Shown one piece after another: positions 1-13,100 of a stretch of DNA of 64,000 bases. This DNA comes from Aurelia coerulea. Its lineage: Eukaryota > Cnidaria > Scyphozoa > Semaeostomeae > Ulmaridae. The stretch lies in contig CM076943.1 of assembly GCA_039566865.1 (NCBI GenBank), forward strand, positions 39,564,663 through 39,628,662, in the 5' to 3' direction. A program made the position numbers and the translations under genes. Each line of letters begins with the position of its first letter. The first letter of the stretch is position 1. Below the pieces are notes generated by a model. It did not search any database, had not been told where the DNA came from, and saw only the letters and a list, made by a program, of their open reading frames with translations.

Positions 1-2299
1 TGGAAAAATACACTTTAGTATAACTCAATGTTTCGATCGATTCTTCCACATTTGATATCTATTCATTTCTTCTCCTGAAAAGTTCACTGTATATACACAT
101 CTAGTGACCTGGCCACTTGAGAAGATTTCAAGGTATCACTGGAAAATCTAATAAGGTCAGAGAAAATGCAACAACTGCTGGAAAAATAGTATAACTCAAT
201 GTTTCGATCGATTCTTCCACATTTGATATCTATTCATTTCTTCTCCTGAAAAGTCCACTGTATATGCACATCAAGTGACCTGGCCACTTGAGAAGATTTC
301 AAGGTATCACTGGAATATCTAATAAGGTCAGAGAAAATGCAACAACTGCTGGAAAAATACACTTTAGTATAACTCAATGTTTCGATCGATTCTTCCACAT
401 TTGATATCTATTCATTTCTTCTCCTGAAAAGTCCGTTGTATATGCACATCAAGTGACCTGGCCACTTGAGAAGATTTTAAGGTATCACTGGAATATCTAA
501 TAAGGTCAGAGAAAATGCAACAACTGCTGGAAAAATACACTTTAGCATAACTCAATGTTTCGATCGATTCTTCCACATTTGATATCTATTCATTTCTTCT
601 CCTGAAAAGTCCGTTGTATATGCACATCAAGTGACCTGGCCACTTGAGAAGATTTCAAGGTATCACTGGAATATCTAATATAGTCAGAGAAAATGCAACA
701 ACTGCTGGAAAAATACACTTTAGCATAACTCAATGTTTCGATCGATTCTTCCACATTTGATATCTATTCATTTCTTCTCCTGAAATGTCCGTTTTATATG
801 CACCTCAAGTGACCTCGCCACTTGAGTGGAATATCTAATAAGGTCAGAGAAAATGCAACAACTGCTGGATAAATACACTTTAGCATAACTCAATGTTTCG
901 ATCGATTCTTCCACATTTGATATCTATTCATTTCTTCTCCTGAAAAGTCCGTTGTATATGCACATCAAGTGACCTGGCCACTTGAGGATATTTCAAGGTA
1001 TCACTGGAATATCTAATAAGGTCAGAGAAAATGCAACAACTGCTGGAAAAATACACTTTAGCATAACTCAATGTTTCGATCTATTCTTCGACATTTGATA
1101 TCTATTCATTTCTTCTCCTGAAAAGTCCGTTGTATATGCACATCAAGTGACCTGGCCACTTGAGGATATTTCAAGGTATCACTGGAATATCTAATAAGGT
1201 CAGAGAAAATGCAACAACTGCTGGAAAAATACACTTTAGTAAAACTCAATGTTTCGATCTATTCTTCGACATTTGATATCTATTCATTTCTTCTCCTGAA
1301 AAGTCCACTGTATATGCACATCAAGTGACCTGGCCACTTGAGAAGATTTCAAGCTATCACTGGAATATCTAATAAGGTCAGAGAAAATGCAACAACTGCT
1401 GGAAAAATACACTTTAGTATAACTCAATGTTTCGATCGATTCTTCCACATTTGATATCTTTTCATTTCGTCTCCTGAAAAGTCCGTTGTATATGCACATC
1501 AAGTGACCTGGCCACTTGAGAAGATTTCAAGCAATCACTGGAATATCTAATATAGTCAGAGAAAATGCAACAACTGCTGGAAAAATACACTTTAGTAAAA
1601 CTCAATGTTTCGATCTATTCTTCGACATTTGATATCTATTCATTTCTTCTCCTGAAAAGTCCGTTGTATATGCACATCAAGTGACCTGGCCACTTGAGGA
1701 TATTTCAAGGTATCACTGGAATATCTAATAAGGTCAGAGAAAATGCAACAACTGCTGGAAAAATACACTTTAGTAAAACTCAATGTTTCGATCTATTCTT
1801 CGACATTTGATATCTATTCATTTCTTCTCCTGAAAAGTCCGCTGTATATGCACATCAAGTGACCTGGCCACTTGAGAAGATTTCAAGGTATCACTGGAAT
1901 ATCTAATAAGGTCAGAGAAAATGCAACAACTGCTGGAAAAATACACTTTAGTATAACTCAATGTTTCGATCGATTCTTCCACATTTGATATCTATTCATT
2001 TCTTCTCCTGAAAAGTCCGTTGTATATGCACATCAAGTGACCTGGCCACTTGAGAAGATTTCAAGCTATCACTGGAATATCTAATAAGGTCAGAGAAAAT
2101 GCAACAACTGCTGGAAAAATACACTTTAGCATAACTCAATGTTTCGATCGATTCTTCCACATTTGATATCTATTCATTTCTTCTCCTGAAAAGTCCGTTG
2201 TATATGCACCTCAAGTGACCTGGCCACTTGAGAAGATTTCAAGGTATCACTGGAATATCTAATTCGGTCAGAAAAAAGCAAAAAACCACTGCTGGAAAA
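1..2299. repeat. 178-bp tandem satellite, about 13 copies
   Basis: Monomers begin at about 1, 179, 350, 528, 706, 866, 1044, 1222, 1400, 1578, 1756, 1934 and 2112, each opening with TGGAAAAATA (or one change from it). Nearly all are 178 bp. Copy 2 lacks about 7 bp near its start and copy 5 (706-865) lacks about 18 bp. Landmarks inside each unit are CGATCGATTC (mutated to CGATCTATTC in some), CAAGTGACCTGGCCACTTGAG and AATGCAACAACTGC. Neighbours differ by only a few substitutions. The array touches the left edge of the window, so its true length is unknown. The last unit decays at 2,265-2,299. No gene is seen in it; short frames are a by-product of the repeat. Confidence 0.97.
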
Positions 2300-2399
2300 A
2301 GTTTGGTGCACTCATCTAAACGGTATAATCTTTTCTTTCAGTAATTTATTTTCAATGGGCAGGAAATACTTCTAGCTATTTAAAGCTAATTTAGGCCCA

Positions 2400-2605
2400 C
2401 TATGCATGCCGTATCCAGGCATGGGACCCCTAGTTTAACGTCCCTTCCAAAGGACGGCGAGGTGAGTTGCGAGGTCAAGCCTCCGAGGTCAACCATCCGG
2501 AGTTTGACCACACTCAACAGAGCTTACCTTCAGTCACTTGACGGAAACTGTATAAGCCGGTCGGCCGCTCAACCCGCAATTCATTTGGTCATAAATCATG
2601 CCAAC
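2400..2605. other. unclassified higher-GC segment, possible SINE remnant
   Basis: This stretch is richer in GC than its surroundings and contains GTTTAACGTCCCTTCC followed by AAGGACGGCG, a phrase that resembles tails of tRNA-derived SINEs in marine invertebrates (recalled impression, not tested). A 69-codon frame crosses it but shows no family resemblance. I see no tRNA-like head next to it. Confidence 0.25.
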
Positions 2606-2657
2606 CCATGATTTGCCCTAAGGCTTTGTTTCCATTACTCCTTTGTTTCCAGATATC

Positions 2658-3040
2658 TCCGTTTTCGGATGATCTTGAACCGTTTCCATTACTCCGTTTT
2701 CGTGAAGAAGGCCTGGCACGAAAACGGAGGTGTTTCCCATTACTCCGTTTTCATTCGTTTTTATTTCCTTTATTTAGACATTTCATTTGCATTTTTGGCA
2801 TGACGTCAGCTGCTGTTGTTGTACCGTTTTCGAATGACTCCGTTTTCGGATGATCTTGAACCGTTTCCATTACTCCGTTTTCGCGAAGAAGGCCTGGCAC
2901 GACAACGGAGGTGTTTCCCATTACTCCGTTTTCATTCGCTTTCATTTCCTTTATTTAGACATTTCATTTGCATTTTTGGCATGAGGTTAGCTGCTGTTGT
3001 TGTAGCGTTTTCGAATGACTCCGTTTTCGGTGTTCCATTA
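2658..3040. repeat. 181-bp tandem repeat, about 2.1 copies
   Basis: The phrase TCCGTTTTCGGATGATC starts near 2,659 and 2,840, and a third truncated unit starts near 3,021, so the period is 181 bp. Each unit carries several copies of CCGTTTTCG and one GAAGAAGGCCTGGCACGA. Units differ at a handful of sites. The two overlapping reading frames here (2,608-2,853 and 2,816-3,088) are the same repeat translated twice and are not a gene. Confidence 0.9.
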
Positions 3041-3144
3041 AAACGATACGCTGTCAAATGTCTCCGTTTTCAAATCTCCTCATTTTGAATTCAAATGTCT
3101 CCATTTTCGATCATTTCAAATGAAAATGCAAGCTTAAAGGCTGA

Positions 3145-3291
3145 TTTCCAGTCAGTGGAATTTTCCGAGCCGGCGGAATTTTACACAATGAATGGCTACT
3201 CAGGCGTGACTTTCTATTCAAATTCAAAGCGAAATTATCTCTTGTGAACAATAGAATTTCCACCTGCTCGGAAAATCCCACTGACTGGAAA
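3145..3291. mobile_element. short palindromic MITE-like element
   Basis: The left end TTTCCAGTCAGTGGAATTTT and the right end AAATCCCACTGACTGGAAA are inverted copies, and the match continues inward through CCGAGC and its complement. Total length is about 147 bp with a unique centre. No coding capacity. The structure fits a non-autonomous DNA transposon; the superfamily is not clear. Confidence 0.8.
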
Positions 3292-3299
3292 CATTTTCA

Positions 3300-4345
3300 T
3301 TCATTTCATTTCATTTTAATTTAATTTCTTTAAGCACGGTAACCCTGTCAATCGATAGACTGCTTTTCAGGGGCCGTGCATAAAACCTTAAAATTAACTT
3401 AAAAAATAAATACAAAGTAAAACCCTAATTTAATTACAATATTGAATAAATCAATAAATAAACAAATAAAGAAACTATTTTTTCAAAGCTTCTTTATATG
3501 CTTTGAATGAGGATGCCTGCTTGACTTCACAATCCAAGAGGTTCCAAACTCCAGCACCACGATATGAGAAAGCTCGCTGACCATTACTCGTTCTCATTAG
3601 TGGGACTTGAAGATCAGTTGTGGTGTTTCTCACATTTTTCCTACCGCATGTCGAATTTTTAATGAGCATTTCTGACAGGTAATCAGGAGCGAGGTTATTT
3701 ATCGATTTGTAAACCATGCAAGCTGTCTCAGTTTTTATCATATCTGCTACAGTAGGCCAATTCAAAGTTTTAATCAAAGTATTAGCAGAGGAATCATAAC
3801 TGCTGTTGGTCACATTTCTAGCTGCGCGGTTTTGAAGTTTTTGCAACACCTGCAACCTGGTCCCCCCACATGCCCCCTAGACTGAACAGCAGTAGGGGAG
3901 ATGCGGTTCAACGATACCACGATACATTTCAGAGAGCGTGTCTTTTGGAAGTAACTTCTTGGCATATTTAAGAAATCCAATAGCACGAGAAACCTTAGAT
4001 CGTACAAAATGGATCTGTTCATCCCAAGCTAAATGTTTATCAATTTGCATCCCTAAATACTTGACCTTATCAACCATTTCAACTTCAGAGCCACCAATAA
4101 AAAATAATGGTGGTTCCACTGATTTTGTCAAATCTTCTTAAGGTTAGACCGAGATCCAGTGACCATCGCCTGTGTCTTCAGGACATTCAATGATAATTTA
4201 TTGCCTTGGAGCCATTCCCTTAAAGAATCAAGTTCTTTGTTAAGCGTCACGTTCAGATCACTGACGCTCCTTGCAGAAAAGGAGATACTGGTATCATCAG
4301 CATACATAGTCACCTGGCAGTTGTCCAGACAAAACAGGCCTTAAG
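3300..4345 (-). pseudogene. 5'-truncated LINE (CR1/Jockey-like), reverse transcriptase C-terminal part
   Basis: Read on the minus strand, three pieces join into one reverse transcriptase tail. 4,313-4,128 holds the YADD catalytic box (MYADDTSISF). 4,131-3,877 carries YLGMQIDKHLAWDEQI and the thumb region (VEPHLPYCCSV). 3,855-3,475 holds LQKLQNRAARNVTNSSYD and the C-terminal FSYRGAGVWNLL motif. The first two pieces are in different frames (a frameshift near 4,130). The second and third are separated by a TAG where a Trp codon is expected after CCSV. The element is cut at about 4,345, so the endonuclease and fingers are missing. A 3' UTR of about 170 bp ends in GAAAT-rich simple repeats near 3,300. 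Dead copy. Confidence 0.9.
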
Positions 4346-4931
4346 ACGGATACATTCAGCCCTGTTTTCATACGACAACGGATTAATGGAAACAGGCCTT
4401 AAAGGTGCTGAGTCACGCAACAGTAGACAAACACGTAATCTACATAATCAATATTGTTTTAGGCACGTGTCTCTAGTTTTTTGCACATATTATGGTGATT
4501 GGGAGTGAATCACAATAAAGTTACCTCTAGAAATTGACAGATATCTCTGTAATGTTACAACATATGAATGCTTGTTTGTTTTTCTGTGAAATTCAAGAAT
4601 CCATCTTCAAAATAACACTTTCACTTTGAGAGAATAGCGGGAAATCTGTAAAACATTGGCTATTGCAAAACTGTAAATTCATCGTTTCGAGAGAGATTCA
4701 TTTACAGTTGAATGTCCCAGCCCTTTAAAGCTGTAGCTTCTGTGATCACGCGACATTTGGTGGTATTTCAGCAAGCACTACCACAAGTTAAGAAATCACC
4801 AATAAAAATCAATGACCACCAATGATAAAATTTCTACAATACTCAAATTTGGAAAATTAGAATTAAGAATCACGATTAAATTACTTCATATGAAACAATA
4901 TTTGCTGTTCATTTGCTTACTTATTTTCTGT
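4346..4931. other. CCDC22 downstream region, no other gene seen
   Basis: This is the stretch between the truncated LINE and the CCDC22 stop codon, so on the minus strand it should contain the CCDC22 3' UTR. I could not fix a polyadenylation site. No repeats or further exons are obvious apart from two AGGCCTTAA phrases at 4,336 and 4,396. Confidence 0.4.
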
Positions 4932-5123
4932 TTATTCATTGGCTTTTATTTTCTTCATCAGAGCAGCATTTTCTTGCCTCATCTCTTTCAGATCTTTTGA
5001 TATTTGCTCGAAATTTTCATTAATTTCCTTTTGATTTAGGTTGTCATACTGATCTTCTAATTCTCGTATTTCTCGCATGGTCGCTCCAGTTTCTTCGACA
5101 CTTTTGACAAGTTCTGAAAATTT
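4932..5123 (-). CDS. CCDC22: CCDC22 terminal coding exon
   Basis: This exon encodes 63 residues plus TAA, from [20 protein letters not shown] to [13 protein letters not shown]. The acceptor on the minus strand is CTTTCACGCAG just above 5,123. The segment [15 protein letters not shown] matches the conserved ETGTIMRE block, and RQENAAL the conserved RQENA block, of CCDC22. The sequence is strongly charged with heptad-like spacing, as expected for a coiled coil. The reading phase (0) agrees with the exon before it. Confidence 0.92.
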   Translation of the reverse strand, partial: KFSELVKSVEETGATMREIRELEDQYDNLNQKEINENFEQISKDLKEMRQENAALMKKIKANE

Positions 5124-7133
5124 CTGCGTGAAAGATGTTAAAAATTAGAGCAAAACTTAAAGTAATCGTTTCTAAAAGGATGCTATCAAAGACCCATTGC
5201 TAACCATCGCCTGTAAATATGGATATTGTATCATATACGGTATAAATATTTATATATCGTGTATTGTTAAATTAATTAGAAACTAATATATCAATTAGAA
5301 CTATTTCACTTTGTATTTAAATGATAATTTTATGATTCTTTTAGTAGGCATCAATTAGCTGTAACATAGCTACAATTTCTAAGGTTACGGTAAACGTTCG
5401 TAGGCCAAAAATATCGATTTTCGGATTTCCTCAAATCTTAACAGCCCAACTTTTAAGAAACACAAAGATACCATCTTTGGAAGTAACAGAAATGTTTAAA
5501 AGGGAGAAATCTTGATTAAAAGAAAGAAACTACAATTTTTCACACAATGTTTCTCGATGTTGTCCAAATGTTAATCCTGGTTTTTTTTACCTATTAAGCC
5601 GCTCGCGTGCTTGAAAACAAATATGAAAACCATACTATGTGTATCAGTTCCTTTGTTTGAATGGATAAATTGCTCTCTAAGCCCTAATTTCTTGATCCGG
5701 ATTACGCTGTGGCTTCTTTGGTTTCGATGTGTAGATTTACAAAGTGCCATGAATAAAATCCCGTTTTCTCAGGACTCACAGGTCCTACCCTTTGAACCAA
5801 TCAAGTGGGTCGAAAATTTGCACACGGGCAGGACAGACTTGACGCTAGCAAATAATGTCTCAAAATCTTTGTATGTCCTCTGGTCCGTCTTTTATAGCCA
5901 AATACAACTGTGGGAGGGCAGAAATATTTATTTACCAATTTTCGAAAGCGTATAGTTTTAAGGGGAGGAGGAATTTGAAAAATCCTAGACACACTTTGGA
6001 AGCTTAGGATCTGCATTTCCTGCTGATATACGTCAGATTTTGGTACCTCAAACGCAAGGGTACAAACTAGCTTTTGAAGGTGGTAAACTCTTTTCAGCAA
6101 TAAATGTGCCTGGAAAATGTCGTTTTACAATATTTGCAAATTATTTTGATATGGTTAGAATCCCCACATTCTTGTGCTTCGAATGATGTATACCGGGTGT
6201 CTCATAAAAAAGTACCTCCTTTTGACCGAACAAGGGAACAAAACCATAAAATTTCGGGATTTTTTTAGTTCGTAGCATCATTTGTCGATCTTCAACTTAA
6301 AAGCACATATCTTGCATTTCAAAATCGTCCACCAAACACCGGAGATATGAGTTCACAAGATCAAAATTTGGAGTGCACCTGAAACAAGAGGTTTTGAGAA
6401 AGGGCCTAGCCATGATTTAACATCGCATAACATTTCGCAAAAGAATGTTCAACTATGAATTTTAGTTTTTATTTGTGAGAAGAAATAAACCTTGGATCGC
6501 TTCAATTGTTCTCGAAATGACTTTTCTTCTTAGTAATCGGTCCATGCATTGCGTTCCATCCCAAGTGTTTTGTATCAAAGACAAGGAAAAGGAGCACATG
6601 CAAGCTTATTTTGGAGGTGTGGCACGACTTTATCACTCTTACCACATTTTTATTATATTCATTTAATCAGGGCCATGCCCATGTGTCTTTTATTCCTTTC
6701 AAAAGCAAAAAAATTGAAAACTAAAGTTTACAGGTGCTTTGGAAAATGTTCATGATACAAATCATCGTTAGGCCATTTGTCAAAACCTCTGGTTTCGTGT
6801 GCACTGTAAATTTTGACTTTGCAAACTTGCATCTCCAGTGTTTGGTGTATGATTTGAAAATGCAAGGTATGTGCATCTAAGTTGAAGATTGATACATTTA
6901 GCTGTGAACTCGGTGAGCAATGATATTTTATGGTTTTGTTCCTATTTCCAGTCAATAGGGGGTACTTTTTTTCTGAGACACCCGGTAGTTTAACTCGTTA
7001 ATAATTTGACTTTTAGGAAGAGAAAGCCAAATCTCGTGTTACAAACGTTTACCGTAACATTAACGCCTACTATAATAATAATTATTATTATATAGCAATT
7101 ATAATTATAATTATAATTATAATAACAATAATA

Positions 7134-7170
<37 letters not shown>

Positions 7171-10100
7171 CAATGACAATACCAACTGTTGTACTGAATG
7201 AGTCAATAAAAACACTTGGTGTTTGAAAGAATACTGCTCCCTGAATCAACCTCGTCCCCAAGGGTATCTGTTGTTGTTAAATAAGAGGCTAGACCTCAAC
7301 AGAGACCCTTGGGACTCCTTCGGACCGGTTTCCAAATTTTGGCAAATTTTAATCGGAATAATTAGCATAATTTGGCAGACAGCAGGTCTTTTCGAATCCC
7401 ATATTCTACATTTCGAAATGTATATTCCATGATTCGAACACCACTCATTGTAACCAAAGCCATTCCGAATGTTCTTTATTTCGATTGAACGCCAGGTTTT
7501 GAAGGTGAGAAACTTCTTTTGTTTCGAAAAGAGCCAATAAAAATTGCAGAATATCCTGACAGGTTCCAGGGTCAATATAGACTTATGACGATGAGTCCCT
7601 TGTATCCCTGCGGTACCTTGCTCAACAGGGACTCATATTAAAACAATTAAAAATCTGACCCTGTGATATGCATTCATCAGTCGAATTATGATGGAATCAT
7701 GGCTTATCTCGAATCACGGCCTCTAATCTCGAATCTCGTCCGAATGTTATCAGTTGTTCGATCGAATCGGAAGTTCCATCATATTTGCCGTCACCATAGT
7801 AATCCACAAATCTCGCAATATGATTGGTACTCTAGGAAACCCAGAGTATTAGGCCTAAAAAGGCTCAGCTTTCTCTGTTGACCGAAGGGCCAACTTGAAG
7901 TCAAAGAGTGCAGAGAAACAAGAGACTCATCGTCATAAATCTAGGGTCTTTATGGGCGTTGCAGTTTACGGAAAACCTTCATTGTCACTGGGTACGAGGT
8001 TGCTCCCTGAATATCAAAGCAATAATATTGAACATTGCCTCGTTTTATGGCTGATATGCTCAATTAGGTTTAGTAATTTACCCCGGGGGTGGGGGGGGGG
8101 TACTTCATTGTGAATGCGGTTCGACCTGTATCTGGACTTTGAGAAAAGGACCCATTTGTATGACAGAATATTCAAGAATTCCGAACCCATTTGCATGAAT
8201 ATCAGGAAATTTCTGGTCGAACTGTATGTATTTCTCAAGCAAAATGCAAAGAAAATTTTCAATTGATTGGTGTGGATTACCATTATGGGACCCACTGATC
8301 AGAAAACTTTCAAAGAACTACCCATCTACCAGAATTATGGTAAAAAACACACCCATATGTAGGGAATTTCAGATGAAAAAAACCCACCCTTTTGAGCGGC
8401 ACGTCCAGTATCATTTAACAATGAAGTACCCCCCATCCCCGGGAATTTACCCAGCTTTAATCGGCCAGGAAGGAATGGCTGAAAAGCTGCTTATGTAATA
8501 CTATCATTAATTTTGAGAAACTCAAACAGTTGATCGTGAGTTAGCCACTCTAGCATCCTTGAAAACACTGAGATTACAGAGATGGACCTGTAGTTGTTTA
8601 GATCTGTTTTTGGGCCTGACTTGTAAATTAAATTTCAAGGAAAACACTATTCGCAAGTAAACTCCCTTGAAGAACAGCAATGATTAAGTTTTATCGGGCA
8701 GTAGGTTAGTATTCTTAAGGCTTTTATCATTGTAAACTTATGCTTATATATCGTAATTTGCTGAAGGGTTAATTGTGTATGAATGATATTAAATGAAAAA
8801 TGAAAAATGAAGGAGATTTTCAGCTGGAAGCCCCTTTCCAAAACCTGCACAAACGAGTGAAAGCAACAAGCAAAATATTCTTGGTTTTCCTCCCCAACAA
8901 TGATGACACTTACATGAATTCATGTATTTTGTCCACTTGGGAGAATGGAATCTACCCGAATAAGTTATTCATACCAGGGGGAAAAATCTTCTATCCTCCC
9001 AAGAGGACAGTATCCTTCCCAAGAGGATAGTACGTGCTAAAGAACGTTGAAATCATTGCTGTTAGGTAAATATTAGGGAAATATGCTCGTAATGTTTTTA
9101 GGTTTCTCGAAGGGACTTTCTCGAGAAAATCCCTTGTGAAATCTGAACGGAGTGGCCGATTTCAGCTAGGAAACATTCCGAAAAATAATTGAAAGGGTTG
9201 GCCATTCAATCAGATATTGCATAATATCATTGCTTAAATACGTGGGGGCCAGTAGCCTTCCAAACGCCGGGCATTTTTGACTCATCCGTTATTCCTTGTC
9301 AAATTCAAGCGTTAGGCTCCAGTTTTCAAATGTAACATTGTCTCCATGAGAGAAAAAGCAACTACTAACCTCGTGTAGATGTGCCAACAGCTTGTAGGCT
9401 TTTCTGCTGAATTCATTCGTTTTGGCATCCTGCAAACAGCAACAATAGAAAAATTTTGAGTTCCCAGCCACATTCATTAAACACTCTTAACACAAGCGAA
9501 ACGTTTTTGTATCACATTGTCTTTATTTGATATATTTCAGATAGAGGCATGGTTTATGAAATTTTCAATAAATTCTTACAAAGGCACAGGAAATGCCCCA
9601 GCTGAACGACGCAAATTATGAAAATTCGAGAAGCAACTGCTTCGCAGCCTGCGTGCAGACTATACCCAAGGAAAAGGTATTGTCTGCACAACACCGCTCA
9701 CTTTTGTGCAGTGCGTGCTTCAATTTCGCAATATTGATAACAAAGAAAACTTATTGACCAGTAATATCGCTTTCCCGCGAAACGAGGAAGCAATCAGATT
9801 TGAGAACGGCTATCATGTGGTTAAATTTCAGGTTTCGCTTTGTTCTCTAAGTCAACTTCATAAACAACACAGTATTCGGGTATTTTAAGTATCCTACAGT
9901 GGACAATAAACATACCCTAGGGAGAAAGGGCCATTCAAGCTGCTATTAAAACGAAATGCTGACGCATACAATACACGAAATTGAGTGGCGTTGCGCAGAC
10001 TACAACTTTTCATCATAGACCGAATCAAAACGAAGTTTGGTACAAATAGCCTAACAGCCTTAGGGCCTCAAATATGGAATGGACTTCCGAATGAAATGAA

Positions 10101-13100
10101 GTCTGCTCAAAATATACACATTTTTAAGAGATTGATAAAACAATGGGAAGGAATGGAATGCAACTGCAACGCATGTCAATTTGAAAAACATAATATCGAT
10201 CAAAATTAGTAAGAAATAAAAGATCCATGGAATAGTATTATTGAAACAGTGTGGCATTTTAATTAGATTAGTTATATTGTATATTTGTATAGTGGTATAT
10301 AGTGAACGATGAACATCTTCAGAGAGCAGGCAACGACTTGATCTTTTGCGCTATTCATTTTCTATTCAGTTATCTACTGACTAGTTTCGCCAACTAGGGC
10401 ATCTTCAGAGGAACACAGCTAGCAACGCACAACACAACAACAACTAAAGCAAAGCCTAAGAGGTCACGGATCCACTGCGAAGGGTAGCAACCTGAGATGG
10501 CCAGAAACTGAGGAGGAGGCTGTCTTCTGAGCAAACAGATCTGACGATTGATACAAACGGACCAGAGAGAACTGGGTCCAAGAACTTATTGCATTTACCT
10601 TAAAAGGACATTAAATATATTTAATTGAATTATTCTCTATAAAAGCCCATGTAGTAATAAAATTCTTCAGTTGCTCTGATAATGGCCTGGATGGCCGAAA
10701 CTAGTTAGCAGATAACTGAATAGAAAATGAATAGCGCAAAAGATCAAGTCGATGCCTGCTCTCTGAAGATGTTGTCTCTCTTCTTTCTCATCGTTCGCTA
10801 TGTATAGTTGTAAATATTTTCGAAATTGATTAGCTTCCCTTATTTTATATATTGAGAAGCTATTTATTTGTATTAAGCATTTTTTCGAAATAAAATAAGA
10901 TGACACACACATTCCTTAGGTATTGTCTGCATGCAGGCTACTGATACTGCTTCGGTTTTCAACTTTTCAGAGCCACAAAAAATTGAAACTTGAGACAGAC
11001 ATTATCTGAATTTTGACGGAACATTTCATTCATTCATACATGGCGAGTAAAAAAACAATTCCCGTTTGAGTGGCAACTGCTCCGTAGATATCACGGTAAT
11101 AATATTTTCAATTGATTTTTTTACTTTTTTATATCCAGATAAAATTCTTACAATACATGTTACTACTTACTCTACATATTGATACGATACAATTATACAG
11201 ACTACAGGGACGATAACATGATGAGCAAAATGGCGTTACCACCCCATGGTCTACACATAACAAAAACAATAAACACTACAGGAAAATACGCAAAAAGAAA
11301 AACAAGAAGAAAGAATATTTGAAATTAATCACTATACGCTAAATATGCTAACTGCAATAAACGTTTGTGACATAAGGACTGCGGGAAAGGAGTTACGAAA
11401 TGATTCCCTCCGCCCCACCGAATTAAATCAATTATTCAATTCAATCATTTGAATTCAATAATATTTGCAGGTAATTCATTCAATAATGGACATCTTAAAA
11501 TCTTAAAATTTACCTGACTGAAATCTACTACTCTGTTCTGAAATGATGGCGGATATTCTCCAGAAAGCCTCTTGAAGAGACTTCAAAACAGGCCTAAAAT
11601 CGCGACCACATTTTCTGTCTTGCAGTTATTTGGAAGGATGCAATTGCAATCCCTGGGAGCATAACAATGTTATTCCAGGCAATTTCATCCTGCCAAGAGG
11701 GTAACGTGTGCTAAAAAGTATCAAAGTCATTACTGTAAGGCAGCAATATTAGGAAAATTTCATCGTGATTTTAGACCTGTTTTGAATGTATATTTAAGGG
11801 GCTGTCTGGAGAAAATCCCTCATAAATTCAGAACGGACTGTTCAATTTCAGGCATGTAAATCTTAAAAAGAATTTGGACATGTCCACTACTAAAGTACTC
11901 TTATATATCTAGTTGTATTTTAGTTCATCTCCTTCATGTGATGGCCCTGGGGTAGTCATGATCTTTTGCTCCCCTTGGTATCGTTTCTGTAGTATTGTAT
12001 GGTAACTCGTTTGTAATCTTAGGTAATTCGTAAATTGTAAATTTTTAGAATTGAATTTATAGAAAAAAAAACTACTAAAGTACAAATAAAATCTACATAA
12101 ATTAAAAAGGTTTTTGGTCATGGCACTATCATTACTTTGCAAAATAATGCATGCTTGGTATCATTTAAAACATATTTGAGAGCGGAATTTGAATCTTTCA
12201 AGCATTATGAAATTTTGTTTACTTAAGGGGGGGGGAGGGCTCAGTCCCTTTGGAACTAGTTGAAGTTCCTTTGTTTATCTTTCTTGCAAAACAAATTCGG
12301 TATCCTATGAAACTGTGATGCCTTCTGATTAGGAATCTGCAAGCAGAATACGGTAAAAGTCGCTCCTTATGAGACAGTGAGCTCCAGAATAGCTCCTGGT
12401 CGAGGTTATTTCTTTCCGATTTCATTAAGAAAGTATAGGAGTAAAAATCTGACCACAGTGCATTCGGTGACAGACGACGGTCAAACTAGTCACTTTATGC
12501 AAAATCTAACTTCATTTTACTGTTTGCGAAGACCTGAAATTTCGAATGAGGGGGTTTGACAATTTTGCGACGCAAAAACTTCCAAAAATTCCCAGGGGAC
12601 TAAACCCCCCTCTCGCAAGAAGCAAGTTCTGCTCGCTAAGCTCTTTCGAATGATATCTAGTTTGCATTATTTTGGAAATAATCGTAGTTCTAGGGCCAAC
12701 AACAGATTTACTCTACATAGTTTTTGGTTCTACTTTAAAAGATACATTTGCCAGTATTATCGTCGATATCCAGTGGCCTTTCAAAAGGAAATTTTTTCTT
12801 TATTTACCCGGTATATTCATTCATTCATTCATTCAATCATTCATTTATTCATTCATTCATTCATTCGTTGATTCCATTCATTAGACTTAATCAAACAAAA
12901 ACGTGTGTGGGTTTCTCTTTCCATTTTCAAAAGAGCAGCGATTTGTTCAGCTTATCGCAGTGAGCATACAGCATGCAACTCTTTATCATGCAACCTACAT
13001 GCAGAGCACACACGGAGGCCGGTAGTAAACGTCTTATCGATAAGGGTAGGAAAAGGGAAATAAAACAGATCTTTGACGTAGTTAGAAGACCTCCCACGAA

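Noticed and set aside
5611..5955. 114-codon plus-strand protein ([13 protein letters not shown]...)
   Set aside because: It lies inside an inverted-repeat element, matches no transposase I know and has an overlapping opposite frame of similar length.
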